From Flavobacteriaceae bacterium (lineage in GTDB: Bacteria; Bacteroidota; Bacteroidia; Flavobacteriales; Flavobacteriaceae): a stretch of 64,000 bases of DNA. Position numbers and translations under genes: made by a program. The notes under the pieces were generated by a model. It saw nothing but the letters and a program-made list of their open reading frames with translations. It had not been told where the DNA came from and did no database searches. The stretch spans positions 62,001-126,000 of the forward strand of contig SIHP01000011.1 in NCBI GenBank assembly GCA_004762155.1, written 5' to 3'. How positions within the stretch are numbered: the first letter of the stretch is position 1; each line of letters starts with the position of its first letter. Shown in pieces: positions 43,848 to 53,172 of this stretch.

Positions 43848-44189
43848 TTATTTTGAAAAATATTTTAATAACTCTTTTCTAATCGCAATTGGTTTTATTG
43901 AAGAAATATTTACACCCCCAGTGTTTCCTGTTGGTACCCAAATTAAAGTACATGAAATAGCAGCAATAATTCTAAAAACCTGACCAATGCTTTCTTTATA
44001 ATTGTTTGTTTTTAAACCGAAGAAAAGCATGTGAAAATGAGATAGCGTATGCCTGAATACATGTTTTTGACCCAAAACATGAGCATTTTCAAAATGATAA
44101 AAAGATGTTTTTGTGTCTTTGTTCTTTAAGGCTTGTTTTCCTAGCTTAAGTTGAAAGTAAAATTGTTGTTTACGCAGTTGTTGTATCAT
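43848..44189 (-). CDS. DUF3703 family protein
   Basis: 113 residues from the ATG at 44189; a longer reading from TTG 44231 is less likely. KTSFYHFENAHVLGQKHVFRHTLSHFHMLFFGLK (within 28-61) and CTLIWVPTGNTGGVNISSIKPIAI near 81-104 are the conserved DUF3703 blocks, rich in His. The family has no proven function and often occurs near heavy-metal resistance genes. It is 55 bases upstream of the metallothionein-like gene and probably shares its transcript, both ending at the 43643 terminator. Confidence 0.8.
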   Translation of the reverse strand: MIQQLRKQQFYFQLKLGKQALKNKDTKTSFYHFENAHVLGQKHVFRHTLSHFHMLFFGLKTNNYKESIGQVFRIIAAISCTLIWVPTGNTGGVNISSIKPIAIRKELLKYFSK

Positions 44190-44237
44190 TTGTTTTATAA
44201 AATAGACGTGTATTTTATAAAAAAGATGCAAAAAATA

Positions 44238-44744
44238 TTATTCAATGCCTACTTTGGAACTTCTGCGTTCTAATAAAACCGTATCTCTCCAAGTTCCATT
44301 CATTTTACCTACTTTTTCTCGATATCCAATTTTTCTAAATCTTAGTTTTTTGTGAATTTTTAAACTCGGAATATTTTCTCTGAAAATACTAGATTGTAAA
44401 GTCCAAATACCGTTTTTTTCACTTTCATTAACCAACTTTTCTAAAAGAGTAGATCCAATTTTTTTTCCTGAAAATTCAGTGGAAACATAAACACTAACTT
44501 CGGCAACTCCTGCATAAACTTTTCTGCTAGAAACTGCAGAAATAGCAGCCCAACCAATAACTTTAGTGTTAACTTCGGCAATAATTCTACAAGATTCTAT
44601 GTGGTTTTTGTTCCAATAAATCCAATCAGGAGTATTGGTTTCAAAAGTTGCATCACCAGTTTTTATTCCTTGTTTGTAAATTTCTAAGACTTGTTTCCAG
44701 TCTTTTTCTTCAAGTTCTCTGTAGGTTATGTTCGTTTCTGACAT
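44238..44744 (-). CDS. GNAT acetyltransferase, phosphinothricin-acetyltransferase-like
   Basis: 168 residues. ITYRELEEKDWKQVLEIYKQGIKTGDATFETNTPDW (within 6-41) and VYAGVAEVSVYVSTEFSGKKIGSTLLEKLVNESEKNGIWTLQSSIFRENIPSLKIHKKLRFRKIGYREKVGKMNGTWRDTVLLER (within 76-163) match the Pat/YncA branch of GNAT acetyl-CoA N-acyltransferases; the V-shaped acetyl-CoA loop is SGKKIGS. Members acetylate amino-acid-like amines, for example methionine sulfoximine. It stands alone in its 3' neighbourhood, 48 bases before DUF3703. Confidence 0.9.
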   Translation of the reverse strand: MSETNITYRELEEKDWKQVLEIYKQGIKTGDATFETNTPDWIYWNKNHIESCRIIAEVNTKVIGWAAISAVSSRKVYAGVAEVSVYVSTEFSGKKIGSTLLEKLVNESEKNGIWTLQSSIFRENIPSLKIHKKLRFRKIGYREKVGKMNGTWRDTVLLERRSSKVGIE

Positions 44745-44830
44745 GCTTATATATATTAAGTTTCAGAGAATAGTTGGGCTCTTTGTAAAGTTAATGAATT
44801 ATAATTTTGAATTCAAAAGATAGAACTAAG

Positions 44831-45469
44831 TTATTTTTCTTTTTCATCTTCTTGACTAAACGTTTCTTTTATATCGGAAATAGGCATAAAGATATCTTTA
44901 AAATCACTAGAAGAAGCATGGTCGCCATTAATATCACTAATTAAGGCTCCAGTCATAGCGGTTCCTGTTATTATTATGTCTGCGGTTAGCACTCCGTATT
45001 TAGACCAAAAACCTTCGGGTTTGTATTTTACTTGGGTTATTGAGTTTTTAAGAAGTTCATTTTTTAACTCAAAAATTGTAGCCCAATTTTTAATATGCAA
45101 TCTACCAATTAGTTTACTTTTAAATGATTTTTTTAATTTGATTTCTATTTCTGTTTGATCTTTTTCAAATTTCTTTTCTCTAATAGAAAACTTTAATTTT
45201 TCAAAAGGAATAATAGTTTTATTATTTTTTAAATGAGTACAAATAATTTTGTTGTTACCAAGTTCAACTTTTTTGATAAAGTTTTTTTGTCTGTTTAAAC
45301 ATCTTTTGTTAGAATAAATATCAACAAGTAAAATAGGAATGAATACAAGTTTAAGAAACCAATGAATATTAAAGTAGAACAATAAAATTATAGCAAGCAA
45401 CTCAATACTAATAAAAACGGTGTAATAAATTTGTTTGTTAGTTAAGCTGTCGCGTTCAAATTGTATCAT
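44831..45469 (-). CDS. Membrane protein of unknown function
   Basis: 212 residues. Two hydrophobic segments near 15-50 (YYTVFISIELLAIILLFYF and LKLVFIPILLVDIYS) are followed by a Lys-rich PH-like beta region (KIICTHLKNNKTIIPFEKLKFSI, around 72-94) and a C-terminal hydrophobic patch near 165-185. No recognised family. It lies 15 bases after the TonB receptor gene and may be co-transcribed with it, at the 3' end of the M23 peptidase/TonB operon. Confidence 0.6.
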   Translation of the reverse strand: MIQFERDSLTNKQIYYTVFISIELLAIILLFYFNIHWFLKLVFIPILLVDIYSNKRCLNRQKNFIKKVELGNNKIICTHLKNNKTIIPFEKLKFSIREKKFEKDQTEIEIKLKKSFKSKLIGRLHIKNWATIFELKNELLKNSITQVKYKPEGFWSKYGVLTADIIITGTAMTGALISDINGDHASSSDFKDIFMPISDIKETFSQEDEKEK

Positions 45470-45484
45470 GATGTTATCGGTGAT

Positions 45485-47932
45485 TTAAAACTTCATTTTC
45501 AACTTAACATTCAATACACGACCCGTCATGAAATTAGGAATTGCATACTGGTTTTTTGTGTACACATCACGCACCCAAGTGTTGGTGATAGAGTTTCTAA
45601 CATCAAAAACATTAAAGAGTTCTAGTCCTAAATTAAGTTCTTTAAAATGTTTTAAAAATCCAGTTGTATGTGTTTTATTAGCATCAGCAAAAACATAAGA
45701 AACACCTAAATCTGCACGTTTGTAATCGTTAAGTCTGTTTTGAAATTGATATACATCAGCATATGCTGGAGAACCACCAGGAACACCTGTGTTGTAAACA
45801 ATATTTAAATAAGCTTTTAAATCTGGTAAATTAGGAACATAATCTTGAAAAAGGATTCCAACCTTTAAACGTTGATCAGTTGGTCTTGCAATCCAGCCTT
45901 GGTTGTTTATATTTTCTTCCGTTTTTAAATAACCAATACTTACCCAACTGTCGTTACCAGGAACAAATTCTCCATTTAAACGAACATCTAATCCGTATGC
46001 ATACGCATCTGTAACATTATCTGCTCTATAACGAACACGAACATTATCTACAGTATAAGCATTAACATCGGAAAGGTTTTTGTAATACAATTCCGTAGTT
46101 AATTTAAAAGGACGATCCCATAATTTAAAACTGTAATCATTTCCAGCAACAATATGTATAGATTTTTGAGCTTTTACATTGGTATTAATGTTTCCATCAA
46201 AACCTCTTAATTCTTTATAAAAAGGTGGTTGAGAATACCAACCTCCAGAAAGACGGAATAACATATCTTTTTTCCAATCAGGTTTTATAGCAAATTGAGC
46301 ACGTGGACTAAAAATAACGTGACTATTAGTATTGCCATTAACTGCGGTAGCGCTCCAACTTTGAGATCGTACACCAACATTTAACCAAACATCATGTTCA
46401 TTCCAAGAAGTTTTTCTGCTAAATTGAAGAAAGCTAGAAACACGATTAATATTTACTTCGTTTTCGGCTCTAATAGTTTGGTAAGGTTCTATTGGTCCAG
46501 TATACGGAGTATAAGGTTGATCTTGAATAACACCATTTGCAGGAGGTCTTACAGAAAACCCTAAACTATCAATAACTTCCCATTCGCGAATACGATCTTT
46601 AATGTTTTCTTTTTGATATTTAACACCAAGTCTCCACTCATTTTTACCATCTTTTAAAGTAGCTTTTAGTTGTGCATTTGTAATTAGTGCATCTAAATCA
46701 TTACGCGCGTGATTTAATTGTGCACCAACACCTTCTGTAAAAGCAACATCTCCAAAGTTTTCAGAACCAGCATCAGTTTCAACTTCACCAATAAAATAAG
46801 CAGCTGAAATATCAAAATATTCTTCTTCTTGTGTATTAAAAGAAGAAACTGTAGCAGTTATATTTAAATCATCATTAATAGCATAATCAGCAGAAAAAGC
46901 CCCAAACAATGTTTGGAATTTATCTTCTTCTTGTCCGTCATAAAATATGGTAAGTTCTATTGGATCTGCAACAGTACCAAAACGTGTAACTCTAGTTAAA
47001 GGAGTATAATTGTAATTGTTTAAAGAAAAATTACCTAAAAAATTAACAGTTAGTTTTTTGTTTACTTCGTAAGATAAAAATGTTTGAACATCTGTAAACT
47101 GAGGTCTAAAATTAACTTCGGTTTGTTTAGAGTTTACAAACAAACTATTATCTCTATAACGAACACCTAAAATAGCGCTTAGTTTATCGTTTAATAAACG
47201 ATCTTCAATAGTGGCACTTCCACCTAATAAACTTAAGTCTACTTGTACACCAAATTCATTTGGTTTACGATACGTTATGTCTAATACAGAAGATAATTTG
47301 TCTCCATATTTAGCTTGGAATCCACCAGCAGAAAAATCTATATTTTGTATCATATGAGAATTAATGAAACTTAAACCTTCTTGCTGACCAGAACGAATTA
47401 AAAACGGACGATAAACTTCAATTCCATTTACATATACCAAGTTTTCGTCAAAATTTCCACCACGAACATTATACTGTGTACTCAATTCGTTGTTATTACT
47501 AACTCCGGGTAAGGTCATTAAAACAGCTTCCACACCAGCATTTGCTCCTACAATATTTTCAACCTTTTTAGTATTGATTTTTGTAATTCCTTGTGCTTCT
47601 TTTCTTTGGTTTTTAATGATGATTTCTTTGATCTCTTCATTTTTAATAACTAAAGTAGGAGAGAACTCAAAAGTTTTTTCACCTCTTGCGGTAAATTTTT
47701 TAACTAAAACTACATAAGAAATATGAGAGAATTTAACAGTAACAGTTTTACGAATTGGTATGGTAAATTCATAAGAACCATTTTTGTCTGTAATAGTTCC
47801 TTTGTTTAAATAAGAAATAGCAACACCTTCTATAGGATAGTTGAATTCATTGGTGATTACACCTTTTACAGTTGCTGTTTTTTGAGCAAATAGTAGTAAA
47901 GGAAATACTAATAATATAAGTAGTTGTTTCAA
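45485..47932 (-). CDS. TonB-dependent receptor
   Basis: 815 residues with a signal peptide (LLILLVFPLLLFAQ), a carboxypeptidase-regulatory-like domain at about 20-110 (GVITNEFNYPIEGVAISYLNKG), a plug (STQYNVRGGNFDENLVYVNGIEVYRP near 155) and a large barrel ending in RVLNVKLKMKF. No DUF4249 partner follows; instead the upstream neighbour, 12 bases away, is an M23 peptidase. TonB receptors with this architecture move large or surface-related substrates; the substrate is not indicated. Confidence 0.92.
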   Translation of the reverse strand: MKQLLILLVFPLLLFAQKTATVKGVITNEFNYPIEGVAISYLNKGTITDKNGSYEFTIPIRKTVTVKFSHISYVVLVKKFTARGEKTFEFSPTLVIKNEEIKEIIIKNQRKEAQGITKINTKKVENIVGANAGVEAVLMTLPGVSNNNELSTQYNVRGGNFDENLVYVNGIEVYRPFLIRSGQQEGLSFINSHMIQNIDFSAGGFQAKYGDKLSSVLDITYRKPNEFGVQVDLSLLGGSATIEDRLLNDKLSAILGVRYRDNSLFVNSKQTEVNFRPQFTDVQTFLSYEVNKKLTVNFLGNFSLNNYNYTPLTRVTRFGTVADPIELTIFYDGQEEDKFQTLFGAFSADYAINDDLNITATVSSFNTQEEEYFDISAAYFIGEVETDAGSENFGDVAFTEGVGAQLNHARNDLDALITNAQLKATLKDGKNEWRLGVKYQKENIKDRIREWEVIDSLGFSVRPPANGVIQDQPYTPYTGPIEPYQTIRAENEVNINRVSSFLQFSRKTSWNEHDVWLNVGVRSQSWSATAVNGNTNSHVIFSPRAQFAIKPDWKKDMLFRLSGGWYSQPPFYKELRGFDGNINTNVKAQKSIHIVAGNDYSFKLWDRPFKLTTELYYKNLSDVNAYTVDNVRVRYRADNVTDAYAYGLDVRLNGEFVPGNDSWVSIGYLKTEENINNQGWIARPTDQRLKVGILFQDYVPNLPDLKAYLNIVYNTGVPGGSPAYADVYQFQNRLNDYKRADLGVSYVFADANKTHTTGFLKHFKELNLGLELFNVFDVRNSITNTWVRDVYTKNQYAIPNFMTGRVLNVKLKMKF

Positions 47933-47944
47933 AGTTAAATGGAT

Positions 47945-49639
47945 TTATTTTCTAAAAAAGGGAGCTGAAATGGTTTCAGTATTTCCCACATTATCAGAGA
48001 CTACAAGTTTAAAGATATGTTTACTACCAACCAACTTTTTATCAGAAAAATCATAGGTGAGAATTCCGTTTTTGTGATTATACTCCATTAATATCCATTT
48101 GCCGTCTATAGTTGCATTAAAATTTTTAATTCCGGATTCTTTGTCCTTTATCTTCACCTTCAAAGTTTTTAACGAAGAAATCCATTGATTATTTTTAAAG
48201 TTAATTAGAGTTATTTTAGGTTTTTTATTGTCAAACTTAAGTGTGTAATCTCCTAATGTCTTAGTCGTAGTATATACTTTATTCTTTTTCCTTTTTGTAT
48301 TTACGTAATAAGGATGTTTTTTCTTGGTAATATTCGCAATATAAATTTGCTCTTTTTGCGATAATGGATACGCTTCAGTATTAAAAGTTAAGGTATACTT
48401 TTTGTCTAAAGGAATTGTAGGTTCATGGATTTTAGCAATTTTATTATCTACAGAAAAATCTAAAAAACAATCTTTATAAAAAGTGTTTTTAGGAAACGCA
48501 ATGGTTACATTTTTTTGTGTAAATTTATTAAATTCTAGAGCATTTATTTTATAAGCAGTAGTGTCTTTCTCTTTAAAAATAACATTGTTTTTTACACCTC
48601 TTATTGGTAATTCTAATGTTGAAGTATTACCTGTAAAATCTTTAACAACTATTTTTATACGATAGTTTTTACCTTCTTCAATATTAATTTTACCATTATT
48701 AATTAGGTCTTTGTATAAACTGAGTTTATTACTATTTACTTTATGTGTTTTCTGAATTCTATTTTTATATTTTTTATAATATTCATAATCAATTAATAAA
48801 TTGATGTACTTACTTTCAGCAAAAGAAAATGTGGTAACATCATGATAATATACTTTTTTATCATTCACAAACATTTCTAAACTATGAATTCCGTTTTTGT
48901 TATTAGCATCATTAAGCCTATCAAAAGTTTGAATACCTAAACCAATCAATCCGTTAGCATTAATGTTATCAGCTTTATAAACACCTCTCTTTTTTTCTTT
49001 AAAAGAAATAGCAGTTTTGTTAGCTCCTTTGTTAATGCGAGAACTATTATTTAAAGGAAACGCAACCAGTTTTTTAATAATAGGGTTTATAGAGTCTTTT
49101 GCAGATAATCCAAAATGCATTGGGTTAATAATTTTTTCGGTTGCAGTATCTCTAATTTCATAATGTAAATGAGGTCCGCTAGAACTTCCTGTATTACCAG
49201 TATAACCAATAATATCTCCTTTTTTAACTGGAAATTCATTAGGTTTAGGAAAAAGATTTCCTGTATAAAAACTTTGTTTTTGATATTGTTTCTTTTTTAC
49301 ATACCCTTCAATTTTTAAAACATATTTCTGTAAATGAGCGTAAACAGTTGTGTATCCGTTAGGGTGATTTAAATAAAGTGCCTTTCCAAAACCATATTGG
49401 GCAACTTTTAGACGTGAAACATAACCATCAGCAGGAGCATAAATAGGTAGACCTTCTTTGCCGAGTGTTTTCATGTCTACACCAGAGTGAAAATGATTAC
49501 TTCTAAGTTCTCCAAAAGTTCCTGCAAAAATAGTAGGCGTTTTTAATGGAGAAGAAAAATAATCTTTAGGATATTGTGTTTGAGAGTAGCTAACAAACGA
49601 AAATAAACAACAAAAAATGGAATAAAAATATAATTTCAA
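47945..49639 (-). CDS. M23 family metallopeptidase, secreted
   Basis: 564 residues with a signal peptide cut near residue 20 (SFVSYSQ). The LytM domain occupies about 40-180: NHFHSGVDMKT with His51 and Asp55, NGYTTVYAHL, and SSSGPHLHYEIRDT with His157 and His159, so all zinc and catalytic residues are visible. The remaining 370 residues are beta-rich repeats ending with immunoglobulin-like segments. M23 enzymes cleave peptidoglycan cross-bridges. It heads the minus-strand operon with the TonB receptor and membrane protein, an arrangement that suggests a cell-envelope role. Confidence 0.92.
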   Translation of the reverse strand: MKLYFYSIFCCLFSFVSYSQTQYPKDYFSSPLKTPTIFAGTFGELRSNHFHSGVDMKTLGKEGLPIYAPADGYVSRLKVAQYGFGKALYLNHPNGYTTVYAHLQKYVLKIEGYVKKKQYQKQSFYTGNLFPKPNEFPVKKGDIIGYTGNTGSSSGPHLHYEIRDTATEKIINPMHFGLSAKDSINPIIKKLVAFPLNNSSRINKGANKTAISFKEKKRGVYKADNINANGLIGLGIQTFDRLNDANNKNGIHSLEMFVNDKKVYYHDVTTFSFAESKYINLLIDYEYYKKYKNRIQKTHKVNSNKLSLYKDLINNGKINIEEGKNYRIKIVVKDFTGNTSTLELPIRGVKNNVIFKEKDTTAYKINALEFNKFTQKNVTIAFPKNTFYKDCFLDFSVDNKIAKIHEPTIPLDKKYTLTFNTEAYPLSQKEQIYIANITKKKHPYYVNTKRKKNKVYTTTKTLGDYTLKFDNKKPKITLINFKNNQWISSLKTLKVKIKDKESGIKNFNATIDGKWILMEYNHKNGILTYDFSDKKLVGSKHIFKLVVSDNVGNTETISAPFFRK

Positions 49640-49730
49640 ATTAGAACAATTTTAAACACGAAAATACTAAAATTATAACAAAAAAGTAAAGGATTGAAGC
49701 TTAATTGATTAGTAAAAAAGGACAAAAACC

Positions 49731-49761
49731 TTGCGATTCTTGTTTAAGATTACTAAATTTG
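49731..49761 (+). promoter_or_regulatory. Promoter of the zapB-like/zapA operon
   Basis: TTG at 49731-49733, a 20-base spacer and TAAATTTG at 49754-49761, followed by a 27-base leader to the ATG at 49789. Confidence 0.7.
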
Positions 49762-49788
49762 TTGAGATAGTTTTTTCTTAAAAAATAA

Positions 49789-50079
49789 ATGAGTAATATT
49801 TTAAAAGCAATTCATTTACTGGAAGATAGGTTGGGAAACATGTTTTCGAATTATGAATTTTTAAAAGAAGAAAATGAGGCATTGCTTCAAAATAACACAA
49901 AATTACATCTTTTATTAGAAGAGAAAGAGCAACAGATAAAAAATCAAAAAGAACAATATGATTTATTAAAAGTTGCAAAAACTATAGGGGGCAGTAAAGA
50001 AAATACAAGAGACACAAAACTTAAAATAAATGCTTTGATTCGAGAGATTGATAAATGTATCGTTCAATTGAATTCATAG
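49789..50079 (+). CDS. Coiled-coil cell-division-associated protein, ZapB-like
   Basis: 96 residues. Residues 5-65 form a coiled coil with heptad Leu/Ile positions (AIHLLEDRLGNMF, LKEENEALLQNNTKLHLLLEE). Size and position directly upstream of zapA are typical for Bacteroidetes and point to a division-ring role, but sequence alone cannot prove it; it is not a clear E. coli ZapB orthologue. It is 12 bases from zapA in one operon. Confidence 0.65.
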   Translation: MSNILKAIHLLEDRLGNMFSNYEFLKEENEALLQNNTKLHLLLEEKEQQIKNQKEQYDLLKVAKTIGGSKENTRDTKLKINALIREIDKCIVQLNS

Positions 50080-50091
50080 AAGTTCTTTAAA

Positions 50092-50382
50092 ATGGAGAAA
50101 TTAAAAGTTAATGTTGTTATAGCGGGTAGAACTTATCCTTTAAGTGTAAATAATGTACAAGAGGAAGAAGGAATGCGTAAAGCAGCTAAAGACATTAATA
50201 ATTTAATTCTAAAATTTGAACAGAATTATGCAGTAGCAGATAAACAAGATGTTTTAGCAATGTGTGCATTACAGTTTGCATCAAAAGGTGAAATATCTTC
50301 AATGAAAACAGCAGAAGAAAGCAAAAAAGCGTTTGAAAAAATAAATGAATTGACTAATAAATTAGACAATTTTTTAAAATAA
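50092..50382 (+). CDS. zapA: Cell division protein ZapA
   Basis: 96 residues. KVNVVIAGRTYPLSVNNVQEEEGMRKAAKDIN (within 4-35) is the ZapA globular head, and the rest is helix (NNLILKFEQNYAVADKQDVLAM). ZapA binds FtsZ filaments at the division ring and cross-links them. A 6S-like RNA follows, as at many bacterial zapA loci. Confidence 0.85.
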   Translation: MEKLKVNVVIAGRTYPLSVNNVQEEEGMRKAAKDINNLILKFEQNYAVADKQDVLAMCALQFASKGEISSMKTAEESKKAFEKINELTNKLDNFLK

Positions 50383-50415
50383 GTTCTTTAAGTAATAACA
50401 GTAAATAACAATACT

Positions 50416-50593
50416 GCCTACATTAGTAAATTGTTTGTTAAACTCAACACTATTCAATTAAAAAGGATAAGTCGTGGTTAGTAAAGTATGCCGTTAATAC
50501 CTTTGGTATTTAGATGGAAACTTGATCAGCCAGTTAGTCCTAAACTTGTTTTTTCGGAGTTTATAAAAACCCCTACTAATGTGGGCTTTTTTT
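50416..50593 (+). ncRNA. ssrS: 6S-like RNA between zapA and rny
   Basis: The ends pair: GCCTACATTAGTA (50416-50428) with TACTAATGTGGGC (50574-50586), 13 bases with one G-U, then a run of T that ends transcription near 50593. A second helix joins TAAACTC (50439-50445) to GAGTTTA (50557-50563), and AATACC/GGTATT (50496-50510) closes a terminal hairpin. A long rod closed by a terminator, about 175 bases long and next to zapA, is the plan of 6S RNA, which mimics an open promoter and binds the housekeeping RNA polymerase. The sequence also reads open as an extension of rny, an accident of frame. Classification is from structure and position only. Confidence 0.7.
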
Positions 50594-50613
50594 ATATAGA
50601 TAAATTAAAATTT

Positions 50614-52185
50614 ATGGATGGAATGGTAATCGCTTATTTCTTATTGGCAGCAATAGTAGGAATAGCAATAGGTTTTGCAATAGCAAAAATGTTAGAGAAA
50701 TCTAAGTCTAACAAATTAATACAAGAAACAAAAAAGAAAGCAAATAGTATTGTTAAAGAGGCTAGGGTAGAAGCTGATGCTATTAAAAAAGATAAAATTT
50801 TACAAGCTAAAGAAAAGTTTATAGAGTTAAAGTCTGAACATGAAAAGGTAATAATTTCTCGTGAAAAGAAATTATCAGATGTCGAAAAGAGAATTAGAGA
50901 TAAAGAATCAAAAGTTTCTTCTGAACTTGATAGAAATAAAAAACTAAATCAATCTTTAGCTTCTAAAGAAGGAGATTTTAATTATAAATTAGAATTTTTA
51001 GATAAAAAAGAAGCAGAAGTTGATAAAATGCACAAGCGTCATGTAGATATGCTAGAGAAAATTTCTGGATTATCTGTAGATGAGGCTAAAACTGAGTTAG
51101 TAGCTTCTTTAAAAGATGAAGCTAAATCAGATGCAATGGCTTTTATACAAGATACTGTTGAAGAAGCAAAAATGACTGCCCAACAAGAGGCTCGTAAAGT
51201 TGTTTTAAATACAATTCAAAGAGTTGGTGTTGAACAAGCTGTTGAAAATTGTGTTTCTGTATTTAATTTAGAGTCTGATGACGTTAAAGGTAGAATTATT
51301 GGTAGAGAAGGACGTAATATTCGTGCTTTAGAAGCTGCTACTGGAGTCGAAATTATTGTTGATGATACACCTGAGGCAATTATTCTTTCTTGTTTTGATC
51401 CTGTTCGTAGAGAAATAGCTCGTTTAGCAATGCATAAATTAGTTACTGATGGAAGAATTCATCCAGCAAGAATTGAAGAGATTGTTAAAAAGACAGAGAA
51501 ACAAATTAGTCAAGAAATAATAGAAGTAGGTAAACGTACTGTTATAGATTTAGGAATTCATGGGTTGCATCCAGAATTAATAAAAACTGTAGGTAGAATG
51601 AAGTATCGTTCGTCTTACGGACAAAATTTATTACAACATTCACGTGAAGTTGCAAACCTTTGTGGTATTATGGCTTCTGAAATGGGATTAAATGCAAAAG
51701 CTGCAAAAAGAGCTGGATTATTACATGATATTGGTAAAGTTCCAGATACGGAAAGTGAATTACCTCATGCATTGTTAGGTATGCAATGGGCTGAAAAATA
51801 TGGTGAAAAACCAGATGTTTGTAATGCTATTGGAGCCCATCATGACGAGATTGAAATGAAGAGTTTACTATCTCCAATTGTTCAGGTTTGTGATGCTATT
51901 TCTGGAGCAAGACCAGGAGCACGTCGTCAGGTTTTAGATAGTTATATTCAACGTTTGAAAGATTTAGAAGATATTGCATTTGGATTCAATGGAGTTCAAA
52001 AAGCATATGCTATTCAAGCCGGACGTGAATTACGTGTTATGGTTGAAAGTACTAAAGTTAATGATACAAAGGCAGCGGAATTATCATTTAATATTTCTCA
52101 GAAAATACAAAATGATATGACGTATCCAGGTCAGGTTAAGGTAACTGTGATTCGTGAAACAAGAGCTGTAAACGTAGCGAAGTAA
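50614..52185 (+). CDS. rny: Ribonuclease Y
   Basis: 523 residues from the ATG at 50614. A single N-terminal membrane anchor (VIAYFLLAAIVGIAIGFAIA), a long coiled coil (about 27-170), a KH domain (GRIIGREGRNIRALEAATGVEIIVDDTPEAI, around 228-258) and an HD domain with AGLLHDIGKVPDTE and GAHHDEIE. RNase Y is the membrane-bound endonuclease that initiates mRNA decay. An in-frame open stretch upstream to 50488 lies inside the 6S-like RNA and is unlikely to be translated. The length from 50614 matches the family (about 520). Confidence 0.95.
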   Translation: MDGMVIAYFLLAAIVGIAIGFAIAKMLEKSKSNKLIQETKKKANSIVKEARVEADAIKKDKILQAKEKFIELKSEHEKVIISREKKLSDVEKRIRDKESKVSSELDRNKKLNQSLASKEGDFNYKLEFLDKKEAEVDKMHKRHVDMLEKISGLSVDEAKTELVASLKDEAKSDAMAFIQDTVEEAKMTAQQEARKVVLNTIQRVGVEQAVENCVSVFNLESDDVKGRIIGREGRNIRALEAATGVEIIVDDTPEAIILSCFDPVRREIARLAMHKLVTDGRIHPARIEEIVKKTEKQISQEIIEVGKRTVIDLGIHGLHPELIKTVGRMKYRSSYGQNLLQHSREVANLCGIMASEMGLNAKAAKRAGLLHDIGKVPDTESELPHALLGMQWAEKYGEKPDVCNAIGAHHDEIEMKSLLSPIVQVCDAISGARPGARRQVLDSYIQRLKDLEDIAFGFNGVQKAYAIQAGRELRVMVESTKVNDTKAAELSFNISQKIQNDMTYPGQVKVTVIRETRAVNVAK

Positions 52186-52211
52186 ACGAAAATAAAAGTT
52201 TTTTAAAATAT

Positions 52212-52239
52212 AAAATCCCTTGTGAAAACAAGGGATTTT
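52212..52239. terminator. Bidirectional terminator between rny and yaaA
   Basis: Perfect 12-base stem AAAATCCCTTGT with ACAAGGGATTTT and a GAAA tetraloop, followed by T on the plus strand and preceded by A, so it can serve both convergent genes. Confidence 0.88.
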
Positions 52240-52262
52240 TTTATGCTATTACTTTAGTGTTT

Positions 52263-53021
52263 TTATCTTGTAAATAGTAGTTCTGTGTCCGTAGACATTT
52301 CTTCAGAAAAAGCATATCCATCAATAGTAAAACCTTTTAAGTCCTCTAAAGTTTCAATATTGTTATCAATAATATAACGAGCCATTAAACCACGTGCTTT
52401 TTTAGCATACATCATGATTATTTTATATTGTCCATTTTTAAAATCCTTAAATACAGGAGTAATCATTTGGGTTTTTAATGTTTTTTTAGGCAATGCTTTA
52501 AAATATTCAGTACTTGCTAAGTTAACAAGTAATTCATCATCTTTTAATTCATTGTTTAAAGCTGTGGCTAAGGTGTCGCCCCAGAATTTGTATAGGTTTT
52601 CTGTACGACCAACCTTTAATTTAGTTCCCATTTCCAAGCGATATGGCTGAATTAAATCGAGAGGTTTTAACAAACCATATAATCCGGATAAAATACGTAG
52701 CTTGTTTTGTAATTTAGGAATTTTTTCTTCACTAATAGAATTTGGATCTAAACCCTTGTATACTTCTCCAGTAAAACTAAAAACGGCTTGTTTTGCATTG
52801 TCTAAAGTAAAGGGAAGGTTCCAGTTTTTATTTCTATCATAATTTAGCTGCGCTAAATCATCAGAAATTTTCATTAAACTAGAAAGTTCTTTTCTAGAAA
52901 TTGTTTTTAATTTTTTATTTAATTTTATAGAGTGTTCTAGAAATTCAGAACTTGTATGTAAGCTTGTTGTCGCTTTAGATTCGAAATCTAAAGACTTAGC
53001 TGGTGATATAATTATTTTCAT
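52263..53021 (-). CDS. yaaA: Peroxide stress protein YaaA
   Basis: 252 residues. MKIIISPAKSLDFESKA at the start, then FTGEVYKGLDPNSIS near 100, LRILSGLYGLLKPLDLIQPYRLEMGTKL (within 128-155), LVNLASTEYFKAL near 184 and KKARGLMARYII near 226 are the conserved blocks of the UPF0246/YaaA family. In E. coli YaaA lowers intracellular unincorporated iron under peroxide stress. Length fits. Convergent with rny; alone on its transcript. Confidence 0.94.
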   Translation of the reverse strand: MKIIISPAKSLDFESKATTSLHTSSEFLEHSIKLNKKLKTISRKELSSLMKISDDLAQLNYDRNKNWNLPFTLDNAKQAVFSFTGEVYKGLDPNSISEEKIPKLQNKLRILSGLYGLLKPLDLIQPYRLEMGTKLKVGRTENLYKFWGDTLATALNNELKDDELLVNLASTEYFKALPKKTLKTQMITPVFKDFKNGQYKIIMMYAKKARGLMARYIIDNNIETLEDLKGFTIDGYAFSEEMSTDTELLFTR

Positions 53022-53172
53022 AAATGTTTTATCTTGATAAGGTAAAAATACAATGCTTTTCTTAATTATTAAAAGGGATGTTATTAAAGTGTTTTATAAG
53101 AGAATTAGTTTAATTTATGATAAAAAGTATAGTTATTAAGATGTTTTATTTTGATAAATTAGCCATAAAAAA

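Noticed and set aside
50488..50613. N-terminal extension of RNase Y of 42 codons
   Set aside because: It lies inside a paired 6S-like RNA and its terminator, adds no family sequence, and the ATG at 50614 gives the normal length and membrane anchor.
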